Of a stretch of DNA of 64,000 nt, positions 11,740 through 22,953 are shown in pieces. Source of the stretch: Boletus sp. NGJ (lineage: Eukaryota > Basidiomycota > Agaricomycetes > Boletales > Boletaceae); contig JAGTXK010000091.1 in the NCBI GenBank assembly GCA_019096195.1, forward strand, positions 1,095,318 to 1,159,317, read 5' to 3'. Position numbers and translations under genes: made by a program. Every line of letters starts with the position of its first letter. The stretch's first letter is position 1. Below the pieces are notes generated by a model, which was not told the DNA's origin, ran no database searches, and was given only the letters and a program-made list of their open reading frames with translations.

Positions 11740-13050
11740 CATTCAAAGCCTCACTACAGCACCTGCCCATTGCCTGGACCCTTGCCTTATTAAAAGGAAG
11801 GGAGAGTAGCAGGTTATAGTAAAACCCAGATTGTCTTCGGTTTATTCAGGTCACATATCCCATTGTTATAAGATTGTAACATTTGTGCTGTCTGCAAGAA
11901 TGTGGCAAGGGCATTCAGCTGCTTGGATAGTTTGAGATACCTTTCAGTGATCTGTTGTGATATATGGTTTCAGTGACATTGTATGTGGGAGCATTTGATA
12001 ATTAGTGACATTGTACAGTATGTGAGAAAGTGGTGTATGTAGTGTAGTGATGTGAAGTGTAATTGGTGTGTGTGGTGCAGTGACAAGATTGGCATATAGT
12101 GTGAACCAGTAGATGCAGAGTGTGATACAACAGTGGTACAATGGAAATGGTTAGGCTTACCTCTTGGATAAATTTGGCTTGTTGTTTGTCAGTGGAGTCT
12201 TTGAGGTCATTGAGGGTTGTGAGCAGTGTTGTCTCATTGACTACTACTAGGCTGAAGGCATTAGGGTAGCTGATTGTTTTGTGCCGGTTGAGACACTGTT
12301 GTCCTTGATATACGAGAAGCACTCTTTATTAATGGAGTTATGTGTGAGTATCACCAAGGATGCTTCTTAATGTTTCCCTAGAAGAATATGAACATTTTGA
12401 CATGGGAAGGGTTCCAGTTGCAGTAGCGCATTGCTTTGAGCATGTATATGGCTGCTTGGCCAAATTGTTCAAATGTGAGGTCCTCATCAGGGACTGCAGG
12501 TAGCTTGCTGTGAGTGGATGTGGACAGGACAAAGGTGGGAGCACCTTCATCTGAGATGATGAGGGAAAGAGACATATTGTCTGAGATGTTGGCTTTGATG
12601 CAGTCAGCTGTGCCCAGTTCTTCATTGGTCTAGTACCACAGTTTGATGAACTGATGGCTTTTTAGCTTGTGAAGAGCTACTTGTGCTGATACAATGACTA
12701 GTTCTGATGGAACTGGGCAGTCTGAAATGGGTGTGAACTTGGATTTGTTTTTCTTTCATTCCTCCAGTAAGGCTTGAGCTTCGTCTTGTTGTTGTTGTTG
12801 TCAAGTTTGCTCTGCTTGTTCTTGCTCATCAGCATGTGCTATGAGTTCTTCCTATCTGGCATGCTCTCTTTCAACATGTTCTTTTTTATGTATGGCTCTG
12901 AGTGAGGTGATGGTAAGGACTGCAGTAAGACCTGTGTTAATGAGCTCTTGGCACTCTCTTTTGAAAAGGGGGCCTTCGAAGTCTGGCTCATTGTTGTTGT
13001 TGTTGTTCTGGTTGGTGAGCAGATCCATGGAGAGTGTGTGAGCAAGAAAG
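11740..13050 (-). pseudogene. Degenerate repeat-associated ORF (Glu/Gln-rich, unnamed family)
   Basis: The minus strand from 13,050 to about 12,000 reads as a decayed protein in shifting frames. It includes a Glu/Lys/Gln-rich helical stretch, a block like PDEDLTFEQFGQAAIYMLKAM, then CNWNPSHVKMF and an HKTISYPNAFSL-like block. I have seen similar multi-copy proteins next to transposons in mushroom genomes, but know no function. TAG and TGA stops break it. It could be the gag-like part of a retroelement or a separate family. Confidence 0.45.
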
Positions 13051-13202
13051 TGTAATGCAGAGATATGACTACTATGACAATGCTACAAAGTCATGAGGTG
13101 GGGAGAAATGAAGAGAGCTACTGTATACCACCTTGCTGACTCATGCATGGACTATATTCTAGGATTGCTTCATGACTCAGCTAGCCTAGAATGCCCCCAA
13201 TT

Positions 13203-13676
13203 CCAATCCTAATCCTAATGATTTACAAAGTGAAGTGTTGACTTTATGTAATGAGTAGAGAAGAATAAATTTGAGAAACCAGAGGATGTGGGAAGGTTTT
13301 TGAAGTCTGGCTTGTTTATATACTATAAGAATGGTGGCACAAATATTGGCAAACAATGTCCGCTTTTTAAACACTGAGTGTGGGAAAATGGACTTGGATA
13401 TTCTTTTTGAGTGTAGGTCTACACTTTTAATACACTTTGTGACTACACTTTTACTACACTTTGGTACACTTTTGGTACACTTTGTTTGCTACACTGTACT
13501 ACACTTTGCTACACTTTTGTTACATTTGGTGCGCATTTTTGCTACACTGTACTACACTCTTTCCTACATGTTTTGTGCAACATTTGACTACATATTTGAC
13601 TACATATTTTGTACACTTTTTGACTACACATCTTATATACTTTTGATTTCAGATAAGGATTAGGATTAGGATTAAC
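13203..13676. repeat. Block bounded by inverted TCCTAA / TTAGGA repeats
   Basis: Near 13,205-13,220 the sequence reads (TCCTAA)n and near 13,654-13,675 it reads (TTAGGA)n, so the two ends are inverted copies of about 15 bases. The unit resembles but does not equal the TTAGGG telomere repeat. Between them lies the TACACTTTTG-type tandem tract. Confidence 0.5.
13421..13640. repeat. Imperfect tandem tract of ACTACACTTTTG-like units
   Basis: About 220 bases consist of loosely repeated 10-13 base units around TACACTTTTG and ACTACACTTT. Units vary in length and sequence, as in an old minisatellite. The long open frame through it (13331-13663) is a consequence of repetition and low stop density. 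Confidence 0.7.
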
Positions 13677-13679
13677 AAT

Positions 13680-13840
13680 TACTAATATGACTATGACTAC
13701 TATGAATGTACTATGGATGCTATGAATACGCTTTCAGTACTATGACACTATGATCACTATGAACACTATGAGTTATCTATGAAACTACTATGACTACTAT
13801 GGAACCACTATGGCACTATGAGCACGATGATGAAATCCTG
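13680..13840. repeat. Imperfect tandem tract of ACTATGA-like units
   Basis: A run of ACTATGA, ACTATGG and CACTATGA units spans about 160 bases. It directly follows the TTAGGA block and precedes the Plavaka remnant. Confidence 0.7.
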
Positions 13841-14431
13841 TATACTGTATACTGACGTCTCTGTACAATTCCCACAGATCATTATCATATCACCACATCT
13901 ATCCATTAGAGTCATAACCTCATAGCATGGTTGAGTCACCATGGAGAGGACCCTGCTGTCAATGTATGTTCCCTTCTCTGCATGACTAACTGTGCAACTG
14001 ACTTACTTACTCCCATTATGCAGGACTTCTTTCCACATCTTAAGAACCATTTACTAGGTCATCTATGGGGCCTTATTTACAATGGTGATAAATATGGTTT
14101 CAGTGATGAGGACTGGTGCTGTGTAATTATCCTAGATAACAAGATCTATAAGCACATATATTTACAGAACAATTACACAACCTATGACCTGCAACAGAAC
14201 CAAGATTCAATCAATCCCCATTTCCATGCCAACATTATGTTATTGTTACAAGAAGATGAGCAAATATATCCATATTGGTATGTTTACATCTGTCTTGTCT
14301 TCCATGTCATGATACAACATCACAATGACATTGCTTCTCCATATTCCAAGTCAGAGTGGATGGACACTTTGTTCATATGCTGGTTCCAACATGATTCAAA
14401 TTTCAGCTCCAGATGGGATGTCAAGCAACTA

Positions 14432-15993
14432 TAGTGACTCCCAAAACTGTTCCAATACCTACAAACACCTGTGGGAATTTCGCTTGGCTTTGGTGGGACA
14501 ATAATAGTACATACCATTGGCTACCTATGGGCGCTTGGATCATGTGATTTGATCCAGAGGAAGTGGAGATATGGCTATTTTAAAACAGCAACTACATTGG
14601 AACAGTTTTGGGACTTTTGATGTAAGCATTAGAATCTTTATGATATAATAAGGGGATAATTGCTGTTGTTTGGTGGTACAAACAAAGATATACATATAAA
14701 TATTATGTCTGAGTCTAAAAATGTTCCCACACTTCTTGACTCTTAACCACTATCATCATGCAATCTCTCTCTGCCATTTAAAAGAACACTATCCTCTCTC
14801 AACTTGATTCTGGCCATTCCATCCGCTCTATTGCCTCCAGTACAGGTGTTGGCATTGCTACCATCTCTAGGCTTCGTTTCAAGGAGCGTTCTGACCTTCA
14901 AAAGTCTGCTGGAGGCCATCCATCAAAGCTTTCCTCTGTTAATATTCGTTATACTGTTTGCCTTATCTCTAGTAATAAGGCAGAGAATGCTGTTCAGGTC
15001 ACCAAAGCTCTCTCCACTATCACCAGTCAACCTCTCCATCCTAATATAGTTCATTGTCATTTGAAAAAGATTGGTATGAAAGCCATAGTCAAGTCCAAAT
15101 GCCCACTACTCTCTGCCAAACATCGCAAGGCTCAGTTGGACTTTGCTTATGCTCATAAAAACTGGACTCTAGAGGACTAGAAGCAGGTGGTATGGTTTGA
15201 TGAGACCAAAATCAATCGTCTTGGGTCAGATGGTTACAAATGGGCATGGAAAAATGCCAGGAGAGGGGCTTAGTGACAGATTAGTTGAGGGGACTTTGAA
15301 GTTTGGAGGGGGTTCTTTGATGTTGTGAGGCTGTATGGCTTGGGATAGGATTGGCTATACAACCAAGATTAATGGTAGGATGGATGGTGATCTCTACCTT
15401 CAAATTTTGAAGGATGAACTCCAGGATTCCTTGGAGTTCTATAATCCGAATCCTTCTGATGTCATCTTTCAACAAGATAATGACCCCGAGTATACTTGCA
15501 AAAAGGTCAAGGAGTGGCTGGAAGAGTAGGAATTTAGGACCATGGTATGGCCTGCACAGTCTCCTGACCTCAATCCCATAGAACATATCTGGCTTCACCT
15601 CAAAAGGAAGCTGGCAGACTATGAGGAGCCTCCTAAGGGAATAGAGGGGTTGTGGAGAAGAACTCAGAAGAAATGGAATGAGATACCAGCTGAGATGTGT
15701 CAGGGATTGATTGAAAGCATGCCTAGGAGGGTTCAGGCAGTGCTTAAAGCCAAAGGAAGATATACCAAGTACTAATATATACCAAATACCCTTATGATGA
15801 TTAAAAGTTCCAAAACTGTTCCAATGTAGTTGCTGTTTTAAAATAGCCATATCTCCACTTCCTCTGGATCAAATCACATGATCCAAGCTCCCATAGGTAG
15901 CCAAGGGTATGTACTATTATTTGTCCCACCAAAGCCAAGCGAAATTCGTCACATGGGTGTTTGTAGGTATTGGGACAGTTTTGGGAGTTACTG
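14432..15993 (+). mobile_element. Complete but dead Tc1/mariner transposon
   Basis: A 1562-bp element with TIRs of about 190 bases: left from 14,432, right ending 15,993. The outer ends are TAGTGACTCCCAAAACTG and the inverse of CAGTAACTCCCAAAACTG. It is flanked by TA on both sides (14,430-31 and 15,994-95), the target duplication of this superfamily. It carries one transposase frame on the plus strand. The TIRs differ at scattered bases, showing age. Confidence 0.93.
14758..15775 (+). pseudogene. Tc1/mariner transposase, inactivated
   Basis: Starts with MQSLSAI and then a TAA. It continues through a helix-turn-helix region (SGHSIRSIASSTGVGIATIS) and the DDE catalytic domain. The first Asp is in VVWFDETKINRLG, the second in FQQDNDPEYT, and the final acidic residue in the PDLNPIEHIW motif, as in the DD34E Tc1 class. 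The product would cut and paste the surrounding element. It is dead: stops near 14,779, 15,178 and 15,327-15,329, a frameshift near 15,262 and a TAG at about 15,526. Several stops fit W-to-stop or E-to-stop changes. Length (~340 codons) matches the family, so no large deletion has occurred. Confidence 0.9.
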
Positions 15994-16550
15994 TATCTCA
16001 GCTTCAATTCTTCAACAAATACAACCTAGCTGATGATTTTAGGTTTATAGACCCAGACTCTGTTATCTATGGGGTTCATCTCATCCCAGTGTTCAGATGG
16101 GGTTTTACTAAGGAGTTATTGGGATCATTGTTCAGATGACAAAAACCAGAGATGATTGAATTAAATCAAGTTTCATATTTCTACTATGTAAATGTGTATG
16201 TTCATTTTTACACACACTACATATACTAATTTGGATCTAGTTTTGTAGATAGGGATATTTTCATGCATTTCCAAGGGGGAGGGATCAGCCACAAGATCAC
16301 CTAGGAGTAGGACACATTTTTGCAGTGCAAAAGATGTGATTCACCATTGGACAGCTCAGATCATAAGGATATCAGCAATGACCTCAAATCTGAGGACTTA
16401 GAAGATGAACCAGAAGGAGATATCAAGATTGGGAATGGTGATGGGGTAGATGGGGAAAGAGAGGGAATTATAAATTTCAAGTCAGATGAGAGTGAGAGTG
16501 AAGAGGATGACACCATTGTTGCAGATGAAGGAGAGGAACTGAAAAGCTGA

Positions 16551-16800
16551 AGGTCTCAAGGGTTACCCAAAGGTAATATCCAGGAGCTAAAGCAATTCCA
16601 AGCTTAAGATAAATACATCAGAAGGTTCTACTTTATATATGTGCATAGACCATACTTTAGGGCTGGCATGGAATGTATTAGAATGGTGACTTAATATTCT
16701 ATGATGTATGTATGATGTAGGATGATGTCATGGTCTAGATATAAGGCTGAGATATAAAGGTTAGCTAGTATATACTGTAAGTGTTTCATGAGAACGTCCT
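16551..16800. other. Short AT-rich spacer between element remnants
   Basis: No coding signal. It contains ATGATGTATGTATGATGTAGGATGATG-like short repeats around 16,700. Confidence 0.4.
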
Positions 16801-16803
16801 TAG

Positions 16804-18500
16804 CTAAGTGTTTAAATATCTATGTATAGATAGAAATTGTTTCATTATCTCCTTTTTAGGTGTCAAACTCCTGGTCAATGAGAATACCAGTAGGATGAGG
16901 TTGTGAATTGGGGATGGGGATGTTGAAGAGGTAGTTGGGGAGATTGTTGAGGGATTTAGTGTAGAAACAGAATTTATTGTTGTCAAATAGTTTATTGTCA
17001 GAGAATGCATAGGTGGAGCAATTACATTCATTGTTGCTGAGAGTGCAGATGGTGGATGGATTGGATGTGTGAAACTTTTTGACAAGCTTTGTGGCATCTT
17101 TGACATTTACCTTTCATTCCCAAGTATGCTCTTCTTGTGGGTAGCCCTATCAGTGGATAAGATACTCTGTTTTTCCTCATCACTTCCTTGAATCTACTAC
17201 TTCTTGTACTTTGTATCCTTTTCTTGTTGCATAATCATTAGTGGTGGTGGTTTTAGTTTGGCTTGTGACAGTGAGGAACCAGGGTGGTAAAAGGTGAGTA
17301 GCAACTTGTGGAAGACTGGGTGGATCCCTTTCTATATCTTTGGTATCTCAAGCTCATACTGTAGGAAGCTTTGTTGATCTTTTATTTGACCTTAAAAGGT
17401 CCATCACTTTTGTCATCAAATCTCTTTGTTAGTCAGTCAGTGCAGATGTGGGTTTCTTCATTTAAGAAAGACTTGTTGACCAATTATGTAGGTTGTCGAT
17501 GGTGCTGCTGTTTGTCATGACTCTTTTTCATGAGTTCAGTGGTTTTCTCTAGAGCTTTCTTTGCACTCTTATGGTGGGTTGTTATCTGCTCAATAAAGGT
17601 TATGGTGGATTCATTGTGAACTTCAACCTTTTTGTTGGAGATAAGTGGTTGTTGCTCATATGGTAGTTGAGCAGAAAGAGTGATACACCAGTGGTGCTGG
17701 TCATTTGGGAGTTGTGGGTGAATTCAGCTAGGGGGAGCCATTCTGCCCAGTTGATTTGTTGATGGTTCACATTCATGTGGAGATATAGTATTTTTCAACC
17801 TCTCAGTTTACTTGTTCTGTTTGTCTGTCTGTTTGTGGGTGGTATGTAGTGGACAGATTGGCTTGGATTCCAAGGAGAGAGTAGAAATCTTGCATGAATG
17901 ATGAAACAAATTGTATTCCTCAATCTAAAATCACCTTATGTGGTATGCTGTGGAGTTTGAATACTTGGTTGTGGAATATTGTAGTGACTCCTTGTGATGT
18001 GATTGTGTCTATAACAGAGGCAAGATGAATCATTTTTGAGAAACAGTTGATGATGACAAGGATGGTGTTCTTGCCATCAGGTTGGAGGAGGGGGCTGATG
18101 AGGTCTACTAAGAGATGATCTTCTGTGGGAAGGATGGGATTTCATTTGAATGGATTGGAATGTGGAGGGATGTTATTTTTGCTTTGACGTTTTGACATAC
18201 ATCACATCCTCTTATATATTCTTCAACATCCTTGCAAAGGGTAGGCCAGTAGTATTTGCTTATGATTAAGTCATAGATTCATTTGACATCTGGGTGGCTG
18301 GTGATTGGATGATCATGGTTGGTGATGATGAGGTTACTGTATCTTCACACAGCTTGTCATTATTGGTGATGTAAGTGAGCTTTTTCCACTTCATGAGAAT
18401 ATTTTCTCTTGTTCAGGTGACTTTTCTTTTTTAAGTCCTTTTTTGGCAAATCATTTGAGTTTGTGTTGGAGTTTCATGATTCATAATGTAATGCTACTTG
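16804..18500 (-). pseudogene. Ty3/gypsy chromovirus integrase with chromodomain tail, degenerate
   Basis: Read on the minus strand, about 18,330-18,190 holds an H2C2 zinc-binding domain with HPITSHPDVK, then YYWPTL and YIRGCDVCQN. About 18,150-17,780 holds the integrase core: HLLVDLISPLLQPDGKNTIL, VIINCFSKMIHLASVIDTIT and the ending NLSTTYHPQTDRQ. About 17,250-16,850 holds a worn chromodomain-like tail, an EDEEK-type linker then a W-rich block. The integrase inserts retroelement DNA, and the chromodomain targets chromatin. Stops and frameshifts are many. Gag, protease, RT and RNase H are missing; the piece abuts the LTR-like repeat at 18.5 kb, so it was truncated there. Confidence 0.8.
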
Positions 18501-18509
18501 AAGTGACCA

Positions 18510-19151
18510 TGTTAAGAGAGACAGTGGTAATAATTTATAATTATCATATACAATATGAAGCCTGCCCTGAATAGGAAAGGCCTATTTATACGGGCGTCTG
18601 CCCTTCATGTAATCCCAACCTAGATCTACACAACTTCGCATGTAATCTACCAGCTCTCCTAGCTCTTGGTTCCACTTCACCTCAGAAGCCTGCTCCTGCT
18701 CTGTAGATGATCACCACAGTGCTTATGATCATCTTCCTCATCACTTCACACTTGTGTGGCCTCGTTGCCATCCACTCGCGTTGTTAGATAGCAACTCCAA
18801 TGCCAACAGAGATTGGCCCGTGCAAGCCTAGGACTCTGCCACTGGCACCCGCCTAAGCCCAGGACTCCACCACTGGTACCATATCAGTCAGGACTCCATC
18901 ACTCACCCCCATATAGGATAGATCTGCCCTTCCTTCAGATTGTGCCACCATTCTCAAAGTCCGAGACTCTGACATTGATTGTAGAGTAGCAGCTCCAACC
19001 CCAAGGGAGGCTCTACATTAAAGCTAGCCATTGGTCCCCAGTCCAAGGATTCATTGGGCCTTGGGAGGTATTTTCCCCTCAAGTCCAGCTAGTCCAGTAA
19101 TCACACAGGGTTGATTACTTGGGAACATGTCACTTGTTACCTGGCATAACA
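18510..19151 (+). repeat. LTR-like repeat, copy A
   Basis: It starts TGTTAAGAGAGACAG and ends GGCATAACA, so the termini are TGTTA...TAACA. Most of it aligns with the reverse complement of the solo LTR at 24,172-25,097, including the GAAGCCTGCCC and CTAGATCTACACAACTT blocks and a TATTTATA box near 18,590. Flanks (GACCA left, CAGGG right) do not match, so it may be a partial or rearranged copy. Putative transcription direction is plus. Confidence 0.65.
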
Positions 19152-19299
19152 CAGGGTGCTAGAACTTGCAACGAGGAGATTTACTTTGTCATTGTCCTCC
19201 AATGGGTGAGATGCATCAAAAACAGCATTAAAGAGGTCCTTCCACTCCTCCTCCACATACTAGGTCCCAAAATGCTCCATTATTGTGATCAACTGGGGA

Positions 19300-19910
19300 A
19301 ACTTGATTGCTCCCACTGCCCAGTCCCACACCAACTTCCATGCAGAAAGGTCATGGTGCAAAGACAATAAAATATCTGTAAAATGTGAGTGAATAATAAT
19401 AAGAAATAGTGGGAACTTACCTCAAGATGTGGATGGGCCTGCCTATGTAGAACATTGCTGGATGGACATAGTATTCGATTCAACTGGGAATGGAGCTACA
19501 ATTTACCATTAAGTATGATGTATATGCACCACATTCACAAATGAAAACCTACCTTGAGTTGAACTAGGTTGGCCCAGCACAGACTGGATCTCCTGAAGGC
19601 CAGATACACCATTAAAGGTGATTATTTCAATGAGGCAATTCCACTCATTAGAATTGTATTCTGGAGAGCCAGTGAATTCGAAATCCAGGAACTCGAAAAC
19701 TCTTTGCATGGTGATCTTCCCCTGTGCATACCTTTCAAGAACAAGCATGACCAAGGGAACAGATATTGTAGGCCATATTTTGATGTCTGAAGACATGATC
19801 AAGGATGGAGGGGACATAAAGCCAACACATTTTAAAGTCTCTGCTAGTGTAATTTGAACAATGGAATGGATGTAAGCCCAGATGCCACCTTGCCTGGCAA
19901 ACAACCAATT
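19300..19910 (-). pseudogene. Unrecognised repeat-associated ORF
   Basis: The minus strand 19,904-19,509 is open for 131 codons, with a block GGIWAYIHSIVQITLAETLK and a downstream FLDFEFTGSPEYN. Composition is protein-like, and it continues beyond a possible intron toward 19,300. I cannot name the family. Surroundings suggest a mobile-element or multi-copy gene remnant. Confidence 0.35.
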
Positions 19911-20047
19911 ATTTTGAGCACATAAGAGACAAGAAAAAGTGCTGCTTCTAGAATTATAAGTACTATTGTTTAATGGATGGCAATGTAGCCTTGCTTTTGA
20001 GATAACTTATACAGCCTCACCCCTGAGGCGGCATACTACTATTACAT

Positions 20048-20345
20048 GTTTTACTACTGTGTATGGGTAGAGATCTAGAAAGGGGAAGGATTGTAGACAC
20101 ATGGATCAATGGATATTTATTGTGAATTGAACTCAGTCTGGGCAATGCCAGCTGTGCACATGATTGCTGGTCAACAGTCCACTCTACACTCTACACTCCA
20201 TGCTCCACACACTCCATGCTCCAGCTGGCAATCACGTGCACAGGCGGCATCGCCCAGACTAAGTTCAATTCACAATAAATCAGTGTGCCTACAATCCTTC
20301 CCTCCTCTTCCTCTACCCACACATAGTAGTCGTAGTAGTTGTAAA
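20048..20345. repeat. Large inverted repeat (MITE-like), arms of about 115 bases
   Basis: The left arm (about 20,048-20,165) and right arm (about 20,225-20,345) are near-perfect reverse complements. Shared blocks include TTTATTGTGAATTGAACT, GAAGGATTGTAG and GTGTGGGTAGAG-like ends. The loop contains CTCTACACTCTACACTCCATGCTCC, itself a short repeat. No coding capacity exists. Confidence 0.78.
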
Positions 20346-20413
20346 TTGGCCATAATATAACTGTGCTATGACAATGATGCTAAGATATGCAATGCTATGG
20401 CTACATATAGTCA

Positions 20414-20620
20414 AAAAAAAAAAAAAAACATAGATTGGTCAGCAGTCTTGCAGTACTCAGGTTCCTAGTTGCAAGAATAAAAAACATAGATTGGGTGAGC
20501 ATGTGTTTGTAGCACTCAGTTCCTAGTTGCTCATTTTCTTGCCAGCTAAATACCCAGATCATCTGAATAAAATCCACCATTATAACAAGAATGATTCAAA
20601 GGCAAGTCTGGATCATCTGA
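20414..20620. repeat. Poly-A run and short imperfect tandem duplications
   Basis: A run of A residues near 20,412-20,428 is followed by two imperfect ~58-base copies starting ACATAGATTGG and ending CAGTTCCTAGTTGC. Two further copies of an AGATCATCTGAAT-type stretch follow. Confidence 0.5.
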
Positions 20621-21864
20621 ATCCATCATTGTTGTGATCTCATATTTACTTATGATTGCCTACAGACTAAGAAATTACAAATATATGACTTCCAGTACAT
20701 CCTTCCAATTGTTCTTAGTCCTCTTCCTCTTAGTCCTCCTATCCATGCTCTTAGGTATTAGCTGCTGCACAATTTCTCTGTTGTTCACTTTGATTTCACC
20801 TACTTTCACAATGTGCTGCACCACGTCTACTCTTTCAGCGTGCACTTCATTGACTGGGTGCACATGATAAGTCTTGTTTACTCCATAGGGATTCCAGTAG
20901 AATTGCAACAGTTCCTTCAACTGGGAAGCCATGTAAGTTGTATTTTCCCTGTATGCAGTCAGGTTCTAATATACAATAAGCCAGGCAATCACTAGTAGGA
21001 CAATGGATACTCACCATTGCTTGTATGGTAAAGGCCAGAAGTAACCCAATGCTTAGTAGCTGTTTCAAGGTTTGGAACACTGTCCAGATGAGGGATGTGT
21101 AACTGCATTTGGCTATATTCTCCTCCAATATGCCAGTATGCTTTTTCCATACAGAAATCTTGGTGTTACCATCATTGCTGGATGATGCTACTATGATCAG
21201 GTGAAAGCCATCACCTTCATGCATCTAACAGTAGAGTGTCAGTTGATCCCTAGTCTTCACCAACAACTACAGCTGCAGCACTTACTGTTAACATCTGCAT
21301 TCACCCAGATTTCGCATGACACAGTGTTTCCAGTAGCTTTCCGTTGTCCTTATTGAAAACATATATCAGTCTGTTCTCACTGCCACCCACAATTTCCTCA
21401 GGTCCAGCAGTGAAGGCAACTTGTTTTGGGTATGTCTTTGTGGGTTTGATATCATATGTTCGTATGCATGTTTCATTGTCAAACCAGTGCAAGCTGAATC
21501 CACTCACAGCATTGTCAATAACAAAAATGGTGCAACCTTCATTGACCACTGCAGAGCCTCTGATCTCTAGTGAGACACTGAAAATATAATATTGATCAGT
21601 GACTCACATTATCATGCCCAGGGATCATGTTGCCAGCACTAAGCTATCTTTACCACGAAGTGTATGCCTACACCCATTGTCTGATTCATTATTGTTATTA
21701 ATGAATGCCAATCTCACTTACATTTCTCTGTCATACATTCCAAATACAACAATATCCTGACCATGGAAAACCGACACCCACAGAATTGTCATTGACAATT
21801 TGACGCTAAAGATATTTGACAGATGATATCCACTATCTAGTGCCCAGACTTGTATTTGCTTATC

Positions 21865-22953
21865 TGAAACGATCACAGACTATACCACCTATTTATTAAC
21901 ACCCCATCTACACTTTCGCACTACCTACAGACGATACACTCGCCTACCATTCACCAAACTCCATCCTAGCCTTACCACGCATACACCTAGAGTAGTCACC
22001 CACCGTATCCTCCCCCATACGATACACCATACACCCGACTACACCTACGTACACCTTCACTAGTCGTACCCTAGTCGTGTCCGTTACACTACGACACCAA
22101 GTAGCCTCACGGCTAAAACCCCTGGCTTCACGGCCACAAGCAAGGCCCGCACGCCTATAAACTACGCCACCCCCTGTGGACCTACCTGATGCAGCGCTCG
22201 GTAGCCACATCACGTGACATAACGCCATACAATGACAGAAACCCCTCTGTCACGTATATGCTCGTTACACGCACGACACCCGTAGACAGTACCTGACGCA
22301 GAGCTCGGTACACTACCCAAGTACTAATCAGGAGCCCACCTCCAGATCCCCAACTCCCCGCTCACCCCGATCCCTGGTTCACGCCATAGATCACTCCCGA
22401 CGCTACCCCACGATGCCATCACCAAGTACTAATCAAGCCCACGCTAGATTAACCCAAGTACTGATCAGACAAACGCCAGATCACAAGACCCTAGACAAGA
22501 CCCGATCTATCACCCGATACGATCCCGTCTCGATACCTGATCCAACGATCACCCTATGCGATGCCTTACGCATCAGTCTTTCATTCCCCTCTCGCTTCCA
22601 TTCCTATGTATTAGTTCCCCTTTAGAGATATCACACGTAGCCACGCCTAGAGCGTTCCGGACTACCTTTCACTTACATGCGTACACCACACGCATCTCAT
22701 TCCATTGTTTCTCTCTTTTGCTATTGGACACTGACATTTCCCCGTTCCTGTGATGTCATACCCAGTACCCTACGACGTCATAGCACAGCACGGTCCATGC
22801 ACCACTATCGGTAGTATATAAGTAGCCGGTAGAGTACCATGTTTTCCCCTAGCCTTGAAATTGCTCTTCTCTCTGTCGCATATTGCTTTAGTTAGCAATG
22901 CTTCAGATATTGAGTCTAGGTTTCTTTCTTTTGTCCGTTGAAGGTTCCTTTCA
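21865..22953 (+). mobile_element. Solo LTR, family 1, first copy (TSD TTATC)
   Basis: 1089 bp, starting TGAAACGATCACAGAC and ending GTTCCTTTCA. It is flanked by TTATC at 21,860-21,864 and 22,954-22,958, a 5-bp target duplication typical of LTR elements. It is nearly identical in layout to 25,499-26,583. Inside are a TATATAAG box at 22,815-22,822 and two CRE-like sites, TGATGTCA at 22,751 and CGACGTCA at 22,773. Unlike its surroundings it is rich in CG dinucleotides. No internal element sequence lies next to it, so it is a solo LTR left by recombination. Confidence 0.95.
22815..22822 (+). promoter_or_regulatory. TATA box of solo LTR copy 1
   Basis: TATATAAG, with CRE-like sites 35-65 bases upstream. 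The same arrangement occurs in the second copy. Confidence 0.6.

Larger units (their letters stand above)
13931..16550 (+). pseudogene. Plavaka-type transposase C-terminal remnant, split by a Tc1 copy
   Basis: Two plus-strand pieces, 13,931-14,429 and 15,996-16,550, form the C-terminal part of a Plavaka-like transposase. Blocks include NYTTYDLQQNQDSINPHFHA and, after the insertion, FRFIDPDSVIYGVHLIPVF, FYYVNVYVHF and then FVDRDIFMHFQGGG with an acidic tail. Such elements are CACTA-related cut-and-paste transposons abundant in Agaricomycetes. The reading frame continues exactly across the inserted Tc1 element if it and one TA are removed. Stops after the second piece show the gene is dead. No N-terminal catalytic part was found upstream. 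Family assignment is from memory of conserved blocks. Confidence 0.72.

Noticed and set aside
13331-13663. 110-codon ORF through the TACACTTTTG tract
   Set aside because: Open only because the repeat lacks stops; composition is that of a tandem repeat.
13421-13840. CRISPR-like regularly repeated sequence
   Set aside because: Units are imperfect, without conserved repeats and unique spacers, and the host is a eukaryote.
10992-19151. Copies C and A as the two LTRs of one element
   Set aside because: The interior carries unrelated elements in both orientations (Plavaka plus, integrase minus) and the flanks do not match as a target duplication.
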